From an uncultured Bacteroides sp. (GTDB lineage: Bacteria > Bacteroidota > Bacteroidia > Bacteroidales > Bacteroidaceae), in assembly GCA_958477465.1 (NCBI GenBank), contig CAUEFX010000088.1, positions 1 to 12,081 on the forward strand: a DNA stretch of 12,081 nt, in the 5' to 3' direction. Within the stretch, counting starts at the first letter, position 1, and every line of letters begins with the position of its first letter. This document shows, in pieces, positions 1 to 6,636 of this stretch. The notes below the pieces were generated by a model. It had not been told where the DNA came from. It did no database searches and saw nothing but the letters and a program-made list of their open reading frames with translations. Position numbers and translations under genes: made by a program.

Positions 1-148
1 CCACACGGTCACCCTTACGAATGCGCTGAGCGAGCTCTACCTCTTCTTCTACAGTGATGAGATCTTCACGACCTATTTCCTGCAAATACTTATCAAGAGA
101 AGCGCTCTCTCTGTTAGTGATACTTTTGGTAATCTTTAGTTGTCTCAT
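1..148 (-). CDS. rpoD: Primary RNA polymerase sigma factor RpoD, N-terminal part (gene runs off the left edge)
   Basis: Only the first 49 codons are in the window. The protein begins MRQLKITKSITNRESASLDK and continues with YLQEIGREDLITVEEEVELA and QRIRKGDRV. This is sigma-70 region 1.2, the segment that touches the promoter discriminator. The acidic region 1.1 found in enterobacterial sigma-70 is absent and the protein starts almost at once in region 1.2, as is known for the short primary sigma factors of Bacteroidetes. The ATG at 146-148 is the natural start: a promoter -7 element lies about 25 bases upstream and the leader is short. The gene directs housekeeping transcription through TTTG/TAnnTTTG promoters. 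It follows htrA in the same direction, but a terminator and its own promoter separate the two. Identity is confident; the rest of the protein cannot be checked here. Confidence 0.95.
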   Translation of the reverse strand, partial: MRQLKITKSITNRESASLDKYLQEIGREDLITVEEEVELAQRIRKGDRV

Positions 149-171
149 TCTTATAAAACAGATTTGGAGTG

Positions 172-179
172 CAAAGTTA
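172..179 (-). promoter_or_regulatory. rpoD promoter, -7 element TAACTTTG
   Basis: On the minus strand the sequence TAACTTTG followed by CA matches the Bacteroides -7 consensus TAnnTTTG exactly. It lies 24-31 bases upstream of the rpoD ATG, which predicts a leader of roughly 15-20 bases. No TTTG is present at the expected -33 distance, so strength would depend on the -7 element or on an activator. Confidence 0.7.
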
Positions 180-234
180 CAACAAATAATTTGTTAACTT
201 ATTATCTTAACGTAACTTTTTCACCATTATTATT

Positions 235-353
235 AAGAACCTGTTTAAATTTTAATCAGCATCATTTTGTGACTCCTCCCCTTCCGGAAGAAGAAACGGT
301 ACAGCACGGTCCGTTATATCGAACTGGGGTTAGGAAAATTTAAACAGACTCTT
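235..353. repeat. MITE-like 119-bp element bounded by 19-bp imperfect terminal inverted repeats
   Basis: The left end (235-253) and the reverse complement of the right end (335-353) match at 17 of 19 positions; both contain CTGTTTAAATTTT. The interior contains further palindromic pieces, for example CTTCCGGAAG at 281-290 and AACGG/CCGTT at 295-299 and 311-315. The right-end sequence recurs exactly, in opposite orientation, at 8837-8855. I see no target-site duplication and no coding capacity. It could be a miniature transposable element, a folded RNA element, or a family of intergenic repeats specific to the genome. Confidence 0.55.
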
Positions 354-362
354 CTACGAAAC

Positions 363-395
363 AAAAAAAAACACCGACAAGTTGTCTGCCGGCAT
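363..395 (-). terminator. Intrinsic terminator of htrA
   Basis: On the minus strand, ATGCCGGC (395 down to 388) can pair with GTCGGTGT (378 down to 371), with three G-U wobbles and a 9-base loop. A run of nine T residues follows at once. It sits about 140 bases after the htrA stop, beyond the tandem repeats, and ends that transcript before rpoD. Confidence 0.65.
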
Positions 396-447
396 TCTTT
401 TTAGCTGATATACAATCTTCTTATCTTAAATTAATCATAGACATTTA

Positions 448-551
448 CTTATCCTGAGTATGATTGACTTAGCCATGAGGTAAACCGGCTTATCCTTGAG
501 GCTGGCCGACTACCCCATGAGCCCGACCGGCTTATTCCTGAGTCAGATCAA
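448..551. repeat. 21-bp imperfect tandem repeat, five units, overlapping the htrA stop codon
   Basis: Units start at 448, 468, 489, 510 and 531 on the plus strand, so the period is 20 once and 21 three times. Each begins with a version of CTTATCCTGAG. Two subtypes alternate: CTTATCC(T)TGAG-like at 448, 489 and 531, and CTTAGCCATGAG-like at 468 and 510, which gives a second period of about 42. Same-subtype units match at 14 of 21 positions. The last unit holds the final codons and stop of htrA. Because 21 is a multiple of three, the array continues the htrA reading frame past the stop, interrupted by further TAA codons. Confidence 0.7.
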
Positions 552-2070
552 CGGCGTAGTTGGCACGTTTTCCTGAGGGGAATATTCCGGTGAGGAACAA
601 TACCTGATCAGGTGACTTAGTGGCAGACTTGAGCACTTCTTCCAGATCACTGACTTTACGTATCTGCTGGCCATTAGCTTTCAGGATAATGAAACCTTTG
701 CGGATACCTGCATCTTTCATTTTTCCATTGGAAACTCCTGTTACCTCAACACCATATCCTAACTTGAGCTGTTTCTTCAAATCAGCAGGAATCTCTCTGA
801 AAGCTGCACCCAGAATTTCCATTCCGGCGTTCTTCACCACTTTTGTAGTTCCCTGTTCGTTCTTCAAAGTCACCTCTACACTCTTCTCTTTCTTGTCACG
901 GACCAACTTCACACTTACCTTATCGCCCGGACGATGTTTGGCCAGTGCTTCCTGCAAATCGGCAAAGTTGTGTACTTTCTTTCCATCGATACCGACAATG
1001 ACATCGTCTACCTTGATATCGGCACCGGCAGCAGAACCGCCTTCAACGACTTCACGAACCCAAACGCCGTCTACGACACCGAATTCTTTTGCTTTATCAC
1101 GAAGTGTAGTACCCGATTTGTCGATAGGCTGCTGATCTTCCATGATGCTGGTTCCCAAAGAAGCACCTGCAATGCCTAACATTGCACGCTGCACCGTACC
1201 GTATTCTTTCAAGTCAGCGACCACCTTCTTCATGATGCTGGTCGGGATGGCAAATCCATATCCGGCATACGCACCTGTGGGAGATGACAGTACAGAGTTG
1301 ATTCCGACCAATTCACCTTTTGCGTTTACCAACGCACCACCACTGTTACCTTGGTTGATTGCAGCATCTGTCTGAATGAATGATTCGATACCGCCGTTGT
1401 AAACGCCCAATGTACGCGCCTTTGCACTTACGATACCGGCAGTTACGGTAGAGTTCAGGTTGAACGGGTTACCTACTGCAAGTACCCACTCACCTACTTT
1501 CAGAGCTTCAGAGTCACCCACCGGAATGGTAGGCAGATCGTCATCCGATTCTATTTTCACCAATGCAAGGTCAGTACTCGGGTCCGTACCGATGATACGT
1601 CCTTTGAATTCACGGTTATCGTTCAACTTCACAGCTATTTCATCTGCTCCGTCGATTACGTGATTGTTCGTTACGATGTATCCATCTTTGGAGATAATGA
1701 CTCCCGAACCGAACCCTACACGTTCCGGAGTTTGCACTTGGCGCTGTCCGCCACGTCCGTCACCGAAAAAGAAATCAAAAATATCGGGGGCTGTCTGCAC
1801 AGTCTGCGTTTTTGAAGCCTGGGTTGATTTTATATGGACTACAGCATGAAGCGAATTTTCTGCTGCCTGTGTCAAATCTACCGGTTGTGCATTGATCGCA
1901 TCAAAAGCAGCCATTTTCACATTAGGGTTCTGCTGGAACACCTCATTAAATGCAACCGACTTATCGGACTCCTGCCCCTGCATCATCTTGTAGGTCGTTA
2001 TGCCTGCAACTCCTGAGCTCAGCAGAACGATAGCTCCCACTCCTAAAATGTTTTTTGTTGTCTGTTTCAT
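532..2070 (-). CDS. htrA: HtrA/DegP/DegQ family periplasmic serine protease (Do family) with two PDZ domains
   Basis: This is a 512-residue ATP-independent protease and chaperone for misfolded envelope proteins. Residues about 7-27 form one hydrophobic segment, a signal peptide or membrane anchor that places the enzyme in the periplasm. The trypsin-like domain covers about 70-285. The catalytic triad is intact: His137 in TNNHVIDGA, Asp167 in DPSTDLALV and Ser243 in QGNSGGALV. PDZ domain 1 covers about 295-405 and contains VREVVEGGSAAGADIKVDD. PDZ domain 2 covers about 415-510. This order and length are usual for DegP/DegQ; the sequence alone does not decide between those two names. The ATG at 2068-2070 is directly before the hydrophobic segment. 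It has a long upstream region with GTTAA-type words, and its stop lies in a tandem repeat followed by a terminator, so it is probably transcribed alone. Confidence 0.95.
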   Translation of the reverse strand: MKQTTKNILGVGAIVLLSSGVAGITTYKMMQGQESDKSVAFNEVFQQNPNVKMAAFDAINAQPVDLTQAAENSLHAVVHIKSTQASKTQTVQTAPDIFDFFFGDGRGGQRQVQTPERVGFGSGVIISKDGYIVTNNHVIDGADEIAVKLNDNREFKGRIIGTDPSTDLALVKIESDDDLPTIPVGDSEALKVGEWVLAVGNPFNLNSTVTAGIVSAKARTLGVYNGGIESFIQTDAAINQGNSGGALVNAKGELVGINSVLSSPTGAYAGYGFAIPTSIMKKVVADLKEYGTVQRAMLGIAGASLGTSIMEDQQPIDKSGTTLRDKAKEFGVVDGVWVREVVEGGSAAGADIKVDDVIVGIDGKKVHNFADLQEALAKHRPGDKVSVKLVRDKKEKSVEVTLKNEQGTTKVVKNAGMEILGAAFREIPADLKKQLKLGYGVEVTGVSNGKMKDAGIRKGFIILKANGQQIRKVSDLEEVLKSATKSPDQVLFLTGIFPSGKRANYAVDLTQE

Positions 2071-2095
2071 ACTATTCTTTTTTATTCTTTAAAAT

Positions 2096-2269
2096 GTTAA
2101 TATTCCGTTTTGTTTTAACTTTATGACGTTAAAATAACGACAAAATTCATTCACTTATTCCACTTGTCACTCTTTTTTGTTCTCTTTTAACAGAGAATAT
2201 TTACTGATTAACAGCGGTTAACGGCATGAACTGACAAATTTACATTCATTACATGACATCCCTTTTAAC
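2096..2269. promoter_or_regulatory. Upstream region of htrA with clustered TTAAC/GTTAA words and a perfect inverted repeat
   Basis: TTAAC or GTTAA occurs at 2096, 2115, 2128, 2187, 2208, 2217 and 2265. Two pairs are inverted: TTTTAAC (2113-2119) with GTTAAAA (2128-2134), a perfect 7-bp repeat with 8-base spacer, and TTAAC (2208-2212) with GTTAA (2217-2221), spacer 4. These could be sites for a stress regulator or a leader hairpin. High A+T content makes some of this expected by chance. Confidence 0.35.
2235..2242 (-). promoter_or_regulatory. Possible htrA promoter, -7 element TAAATTTG
   Basis: The minus-strand sequence TAAATTTG fits TAnnTTTG but has no TTTG at the right -33 distance. It would give a leader of about 160 bases. 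It is the only exact -7 match I found between the CDF gene and htrA. Confidence 0.3.
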
Positions 2270-2332
2270 ATGTGTTTCTCCTACATGAAGCATGCCAAAT
2301 AGGCAGTATATCATCCATAATAAGGTTACGAG

Positions 2333-3250
2333 CTATTCTACCATCCCTTTATCGATACCGAATTTTTCACCTGTCTGGCATTTCCCGGCAGGTTCTACAT
2401 GCACCAGAATGTCATAAACGTTATCGACCGAGCCTTTGATGCTCTTTTCTACAGAATCGGCAATCTCATGTGCCTGTGTTATGGTTATTTGCGGATCGAC
2501 CTCTATATCGAGGGTGATCAGATACAGGTTTCCGATCATTCTCGACCGTACGCGATGTGGATTTCCCGCACCGGGTACCTGCTCCACAGCTTTGAATATC
2601 TTGTTGTACACATTGACATCCTTAACGCCATCCATCAGTTCTACATTGGAATCCATAAAGATACTCACAGAAGACTTTATAATAAAGAGACTGATTATCA
2701 ATCCGGTGATAGAATCGAGTATAGGCAGTTTGAATATAAACGTAAAGACCAATCCCAGTAGCACTCCGGACGAGATGACCACATCATTACGCATATTGAC
2801 TGCATTTGCCGTAAGCAGCGAACTATCGATTCTCTTTCCTTGTCTATATTGATAAGCTGCCAGCAACAACTTGCCGACAATAGAAAATAAGGTGACATAT
2901 ATGGCAATGGAGGAAGGGATTTCTTTGGATTCATTCGAGAAAATACTCTCAACGGCAGACAGTAACATCTGCGCACCGGCATAAAAAATCACAAGTGACA
3001 ATATTTTAGTTGCAATGCCCTCGGCTTTTTCATAACCGAACACATACTTTTTGGAAGGCGGCCGGCTAATGACACGTGCCGTGAAAATCATAACGATGGA
3101 AATAATCACATCCGTTGCCGAATCGATACCATCGCCAAGTACAGCCAAACTACCCGCCCACAGACCAATTGCAATCTTCGACACAGAAAGCACCGCATTA
3201 CCAATCGTACTTATCCATGAAGTTTTAATCAATATTTTCTCCCGCGACAT
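2333..3250 (-). CDS. Cation diffusion facilitator (CDF) family metal efflux transporter
   Basis: This 305-residue inner-membrane protein exports divalent metal ions in exchange for protons. The N-terminal two thirds hold about six membrane helices. The C-terminal part from about 205 (MDGVKD, then HRVRSRMIGN, LDIEVDP and ILVHVEP) is the cytoplasmic ferredoxin-like dimerisation domain. Helix 2 has the transport-site pair Asp43 and Asp47 in DSATD. In helix 5 the usual HxxxD reads NMRND, so Asn152 replaces histidine and Asp156 is kept. This argues against a classical zinc transporter and could mean manganese or iron preference, which is inference. I chose the ATG at 3248-3250. A 9-codon longer version would need a TTG start inside a repeat unit. 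It follows ygiQ after a 239-base repeat-filled gap and may share its transcript. Confidence 0.9.
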   Translation of the reverse strand: MSREKILIKTSWISTIGNAVLSVSKIAIGLWAGSLAVLGDGIDSATDVIISIVMIFTARVISRPPSKKYVFGYEKAEGIATKILSLVIFYAGAQMLLSAVESIFSNESKEIPSSIAIYVTLFSIVGKLLLAAYQYRQGKRIDSSLLTANAVNMRNDVVISSGVLLGLVFTFIFKLPILDSITGLIISLFIIKSSVSIFMDSNVELMDGVKDVNVYNKIFKAVEQVPGAGNPHRVRSRMIGNLYLITLDIEVDPQITITQAHEIADSVEKSIKGSVDNVYDILVHVEPAGKCQTGEKFGIDKGMVE

Positions 3251-3272
3251 CTTTATAATAATTAAATAATTT

Positions 3273-3344
3273 GCCAATTAATCAATGTGCCAATGTAGCA
3301 ATACGCCAATGTAGCAATGTACTAATACGCCAATACACCAATGT
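3273..3344. repeat. Array of nine 8-bp units, consensus GCCAATGT
   Basis: Nine units in perfect 8-base register read GCCAATTA, ATCAATGT, GCCAATGT, AGCAATAC, GCCAATGT, AGCAATGT, ACTAATAC, GCCAATAC and ACCAATGT. The core CAAT or TAAT is kept in every one. The array lies just upstream of the CDF start codon and is inverted relative to the array at 3451-3490. Confidence 0.85.
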
Positions 3345-3450
3345 GCTGCGCTGTTATATCCCAATAATAAGCTGCCAACATATCTATTCTTTATATTACT
3401 ACATTGTTCAATTGACATATATTATACTGATTGCTCATTCTCCAATCGGC

Positions 3451-3490
3451 ACATTGACATATTGGGATATTGGCACATTGGCACATTATT
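3451..3490. repeat. Inverted array of five 8-bp units, consensus ACATTGGC
   Basis: Units ACATTGAC, ATATTGGG, ATATTGGC, ACATTGGC and ACATTATT are in 8-base register and are the reverse complement of the GCCAATGT units at 3273-3344. The last unit shares its final base with the ygiQ stop codon (3490-3492). In the ygiQ transcript the two arrays could pair into a long imperfect hairpin with a loop of about 106 bases. Confidence 0.8.
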
Positions 3491-5313
3491 CACCTCTTTC
3501 CGTAGAGTTTATCAATCAGATCTTGCCGTCCGATACGCCGCAACTCATTTATGATATTCCGGCGTTCTTCCGGTTTATACCAGAAAAAGAATTGTCGCTG
3601 CGCCAACTTTTCTTTTTGCGTTTTAGCACTAAATACCGGCTCCAAGGTATATGGATGAAATCCGGTATACCAAGCTTCAGTAGCCACCGTCATAGGCGTA
3701 GGAGTAAAATCCTGTACCTGCTCCAAATGAAAATCCAGACGCTTGGTGATAACTGCCAGTTCTGCCATATCCTCCTCCTTACAACCGGGATGACTGGAAA
3801 TAAAATAAGGGATAAGCTGCTGCCGCAATCCTTTCTCGTTATTAATCCGATCGAAGATCTTCTTAAACTCTCCAAACTGACTGAACGGAGGCTTACGCAT
3901 AATGGAAAGAACACGATCACTGGTATGCTCCGGCGCTACTTTCAACCGTCCGCTCACATGCTTTTCAATCAACTCACGGGTATATTCGGAAGTGCTTTGA
4001 TTGACAGCAGGATCTTTACTCCGGTGCAACAACAAGTCATAGCGTACCCCACTTCCGATAAACGACTTCTTAATGCCCGGCAACGCATCCACCGCATAAT
4101 AGATATCCAGCAGAGGACGGTGATCGGTATTCAAGTTGGGACAAACTTTAGGATGGATACATGACGGACGTTTGCATCTCCGACAAATATTCTTATCTTT
4201 TCCTCCCATTTTGTACATATTGGCCGATGGACCTCCCAAATCACTGAGATATCCTTTAAAATCGGGCAACTGCATCACTTCTTTCACCTCTCTCAGAATG
4301 GACTCCTTACTGCGGCTCACGATAAATTTTCCCTGATGTGCCGATATTGTACAGAAAGCACATCCTCCAAAACATCCGCGATGAATATTCACCGAGAACT
4401 TGATCATATCGTAGGCAGGAATACGCTTCCCTTTATATTTCGGATGCGGCAGACGCGTGTATGGCAAATCGAACGAGCCATCCAGCTCCTGCTGCGTCAT
4501 GGGAGGATATGGCGGATTAACCACCACCACCTGCTTATCAACCCGCTGCAGTATACGCGAAGCAGCATACTTATTGGATTCTTCTTCGATATGCCGAAAG
4601 TTAGCCGCCTGTTTCTTTTTGTCTTTCAAACATTCTTCATGAGAAAAAAGTTCGATGTCCTCTTCCGTACGGATGGACTCCATCTTTGCAGCATTACACA
4701 AATAAGCCGTTTGCAGGATGTCTGTCGGAATCTCCGCAGATGACTGCATGCGCTTGCAAAGCTCCACAATCGGCTTTTCGCCCATACCATAGATAAGTAA
4801 GTCCGCACCACTGTCACAAAGAATGCTTTTCTGCAACTTATCCTGCCAATAATCATAATGACTCAACCGACGCAAGCTTGCCTCGATTCCACCTAAAACA
4901 ACAGGAACATCGGGATAGATTTTTTTCAATATCCGGCTATATACAATCGAAGGATATTCCGGACGCATATCCGGACGGCCGTCCGGAGTATAGGCGTCTT
5001 CACTGCGAAGGCGCTTATTGGCAGTGTATTTATTCACCATCGAATCCATACACCCTGCCGAAATACCGAAAAAGAGACGGGGGCGGCCCAGCTTCTTGAA
5101 ATCGCGCAAGTCGTCACGCCAATTCGGTTGAGGAACAATAGCTACCCGTAATCCTTGCGCTTCAAGGATACGGCAAATCACTGCCGGCCCGAATGAGGGA
5201 TGGTCTACATACGCATCTCCGCTAAACAGGATAACATCGAGTTCATCCCAGCCGCGCAGTTCTACTTCTTTTTTTGTGGTGGGTAACCAATCGGTAAGCC
5301 GGTATTCTTTCAT
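3490..5313 (-). CDS. ygiQ: YgiQ family radical SAM protein
   Basis: This 607-residue protein matches the YgiQ family of radical S-adenosylmethionine enzymes, whose reaction is not known. It starts MKEYRLTDWLPTTKKEVELR and has the family's N-terminal domain (about 1-300), with FSGDAYVDHPSFG and GGIEASLRRLSHYDYW. The radical SAM core follows. The cluster motif is C314-x3-C318-x2-C321 in HRGCFGGCAFC, which binds the [4Fe-4S] that cleaves SAM. A second cysteine group, Cys377, Cys380, Cys385 and Cys391, could hold another metal or cluster, as in other YgiQ members. Further family motifs are APEHTSDRVL and PTPMTVATEAWYTG. Length and motifs look complete. The ATG lies 24 bases after the DUF456 stop, so the two are probably cotranscribed. 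Its stop abuts an 8-bp repeat array. Confidence 0.93.
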   Translation of the reverse strand: MKEYRLTDWLPTTKKEVELRGWDELDVILFSGDAYVDHPSFGPAVICRILEAQGLRVAIVPQPNWRDDLRDFKKLGRPRLFFGISAGCMDSMVNKYTANKRLRSEDAYTPDGRPDMRPEYPSIVYSRILKKIYPDVPVVLGGIEASLRRLSHYDYWQDKLQKSILCDSGADLLIYGMGEKPIVELCKRMQSSAEIPTDILQTAYLCNAAKMESIRTEEDIELFSHEECLKDKKKQAANFRHIEEESNKYAASRILQRVDKQVVVVNPPYPPMTQQELDGSFDLPYTRLPHPKYKGKRIPAYDMIKFSVNIHRGCFGGCAFCTISAHQGKFIVSRSKESILREVKEVMQLPDFKGYLSDLGGPSANMYKMGGKDKNICRRCKRPSCIHPKVCPNLNTDHRPLLDIYYAVDALPGIKKSFIGSGVRYDLLLHRSKDPAVNQSTSEYTRELIEKHVSGRLKVAPEHTSDRVLSIMRKPPFSQFGEFKKIFDRINNEKGLRQQLIPYFISSHPGCKEEDMAELAVITKRLDFHLEQVQDFTPTPMTVATEAWYTGFHPYTLEPVFSAKTQKEKLAQRQFFFWYKPEERRNIINELRRIGRQDLIDKLYGKR

Positions 5314-5337
5314 GCCGCGAAGATACGGATAATTTTG

Positions 5338-5814
5338 CTATACCAGTGCATGGATAAAGCAGAAGATGAACCATCCGCATACGGCTACCTTAAGCACTGT
5401 GCCCAAAAGGAAGCCTATAAAAGCGCCCAATCCGGCTCTCAACGCGTGCCGGGTCTCTTTGCCACCCAACAACTCGCCTATGAATGCGCCGATAAACGGA
5501 CCTATAACAACGCCCAAAGGCGGAAATAAAAAGAGTCCGGCAAACGTACCGATAATACAGCCCCAATTTCCCCAAGACGTACCGCCAAACCGTTTCACTC
5601 CAAACACCGGAACAAGATAATCGAGTATCTGAACCAAGACGACAAGAAGTAACCAAAGTAAGAGTTGCATCGGGGTAAAAGCGGCCTTACCGGTAAGCTG
5701 AAGCAACACCAAAGCCACGTAAGCGACAGGCGGACCCGGCAACATAGGGACAATGCAGCCGATCAGCCCAGCCAACAGACAAATGCTCCCCAGAATAATG
5801 AGAAAAACATCCAT
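5338..5814 (-). CDS. DUF456 family small membrane protein
   Basis: This is a 158-residue integral membrane protein of the DUF456 family; its function is not known. It has four or five hydrophobic stretches: about 3-20, 28-40, 48-70, 83-120 (which may be two helices) and 130-157. Typical family features are the PMLPGPPVAY motif after the first helix and glycine-rich helices such as GPFIGAFIGELLGG and GAFIGFLLG, which suggest tight helix packing. The VFGVKRFGGTSWG segment is the likely loop. It starts 38 bases after the TusA-like gene and ends 24 bases before ygiQ, consistent with one transcript. I infer nothing about function from this placement. Confidence 0.85.
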   Translation of the reverse strand: MDVFLIILGSICLLAGLIGCIVPMLPGPPVAYVALVLLQLTGKAAFTPMQLLLWLLLVVLVQILDYLVPVFGVKRFGGTSWGNWGCIIGTFAGLFLFPPLGVVIGPFIGAFIGELLGGKETRHALRAGLGAFIGFLLGTVLKVAVCGWFIFCFIHALV

Positions 5815-5852
5815 AATTTATCCGATGCGTTTGACGATACGTATTTTTTCAC

Positions 5853-6071
5853 TCAGCCTGCAATAACAAACTGCAAAGTCATCTGCTCACCATCATAAAT
5901 TTCGCGAAAACCGATACCTTGCTCCGACAAATATTCTTTCAAATCCTGAAACGCGTTGGCATTATCCATAATAATCTCCACGGTTTCACCTGGCTGGGCA
6001 CTGCATATAACTTTCATAGCCGGAATCAGAGGGCTGTAAGCAGTCGTCCCACGAGTATCGACAGCAATCAT
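5853..6071 (-). CDS. TusA/SirA-like protein lacking the sulfur-carrier cysteine
   Basis: The 72 residues follow the TusA pattern along their length: MIAVDTRG, a proline then LIPAMKVI, QPGETVEIIMDN, a helix QDLKEYLSEQGIGF and a last strand LQFVI. TusA proteins normally carry RGLxCPxP, where the cysteine bears the persulfide in sulfur relay. Here the motif reads RGTTAYSP: Ala11 is in the cysteine position, Tyr12 replaces the first proline and Pro14 is kept. The only cysteine is Cys23, elsewhere in the fold. It is therefore unlikely to be a normal sulfur carrier and could be a binding or scaffold form of the fold. Its ATG overlaps the stop of the upstream 107-aa gene (ATGA), so the two are translationally coupled. 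Family assignment rests on pattern only. Confidence 0.65.
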   Translation of the reverse strand: MIAVDTRGTTAYSPLIPAMKVICSAQPGETVEIIMDNANAFQDLKEYLSEQGIGFREIYDGEQMTLQFVIAG

Positions 6072-6391
6072 GCCTCCTCCTCTTCTGCTTCTGTCTCCTG
6101 CGAATTGAACCAGGAGAGATACAACTTGATAAGCTGCTGCAAGCCGAATGCCTTCATATTATTGTGGTAAATGACATCGATACAAAGATCGAGCAAGTCT
6201 TTGCTGTCTTCCTCCTGACTGGCTATAAGTGAACGGATATTGAGCTTGAGTTTATCGAGAACTGCTTCATCGACAATACCGTTGCTGTCGATAAGATGAC
6301 GAAACAGTGCATATTTTTCAATCGTTTTCAAGTTCTCTTCCGAAACTTCCATGGTACGTGTACCACTGGGATTTGCTTGTATAGTATACAT
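6068..6391 (-). CDS. Conserved-looking protein of unknown function (107 aa)
   Basis: I do not recognise this protein. It is soluble, rich in acidic residues and mostly helical: a short N-terminal strand (MYTIQANPSGTRTMEVS), then helices around 20-35, 41-58, 64-75 and 80-95, and an acidic tail ending EAEEEEA. There is no signal peptide, membrane segment or metal motif; the only cysteine is in LLDLCIDVI. It looks real because a good TATCTTTG promoter lies 31 bases upstream, the sequence before the ATG is A-rich, and its stop overlaps the start of the TusA-like gene in an ATGA. The fixed pairing suggests the two products act together or need equal amounts. It heads a probable operon running through DUF456 to ygiQ. 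Confidence 0.8.
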   Translation of the reverse strand: MYTIQANPSGTRTMEVSEENLKTIEKYALFRHLIDSNGIVDEAVLDKLKLNIRSLIASQEEDSKDLLDLCIDVIYHNNMKAFGLQQLIKLYLSWFNSQETEAEEEEA

Positions 6392-6422
6392 AATCTTTTT
6401 GTTTTAGAGTTAATGATAGCGA

Positions 6423-6456
6423 CAAAGATAGAATTTTTTAATGACTAATGGTAAAC
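6423..6456 (-). promoter_or_regulatory. Promoter of the 107-aa/TusA-like/DUF456/ygiQ operon
   Basis: The -7 element TATCTTTG (6423-6430, minus strand) fits TAnnTTTG exactly. A partial -33 match, GTTTAC, lies at 6451-6456 at about the right spacing. Predicted transcription start is about 25 bases before the ATG. The -33 region lies inside one arm of the inverted repeat at 6447-6506. Confidence 0.65.
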
Positions 6457-6506
6457 GATGAATAATTAATTGCTGCCTGTTTATGAATCATTCATCATTT
6501 AACATT
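6447..6506. repeat. Imperfect inverted repeat, 21-base arms, 18-base loop
   Basis: Arm 6447-6467 and the reverse complement of 6486-6506 match at 18 of 21 positions; both contain GATGAAT. It could be a transposed short repeat, a hairpin or a regulatory site, since it covers the -33 side of the adjacent promoter. Confidence 0.6.
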
Positions 6507-6636
6507 CACCGCTCTCTACCAAGCAACCGGATAATACCCCTGTTTTATTTCTCCTTCTCAAGATTTCATCCACACAGTTTCCGTTTCCAACTATTCTCCA
6601 ACCCCGGAATTCCACAAGACAAGACCAGTATCCCCC

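Larger units (their letters stand above)
149..531. other. Intergenic region between htrA and rpoD
   Basis: This stretch of 383 bases has no convincing gene. Read in the direction of transcription it holds the 21-bp tandem repeats after the htrA stop, an intrinsic terminator, a MITE-like inverted-repeat element and the rpoD promoter; each is listed separately. A 67-codon plus-strand reading frame at 140-343 crosses the element and the rpoD promoter and has no recognisable protein features. Confidence 0.75.

Noticed and set aside
140..343. Plus-strand 67-codon frame between htrA and rpoD
   Set aside because: It crosses the rpoD start, its promoter and the inverted-repeat element; composition and product look random.
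3251..3277. Nine-codon N-terminal extension of the CDF transporter
   Set aside because: It would need a TTG start inside a repeat unit, while an ATG at 3248-3250 directly precedes the conserved part of the protein.
3273..3490. CRISPR array
   Set aside because: Units are contiguous 8-bp words with no spacers of constant length and no cas genes nearby.
3271..4164. Plus-strand 297-codon reading frame starting in the 8-bp repeats
   Set aside because: It reads through the repeat arrays and then antisense to the 3' part of ygiQ, whose radical SAM protein is unmistakable. The translation has no family features.
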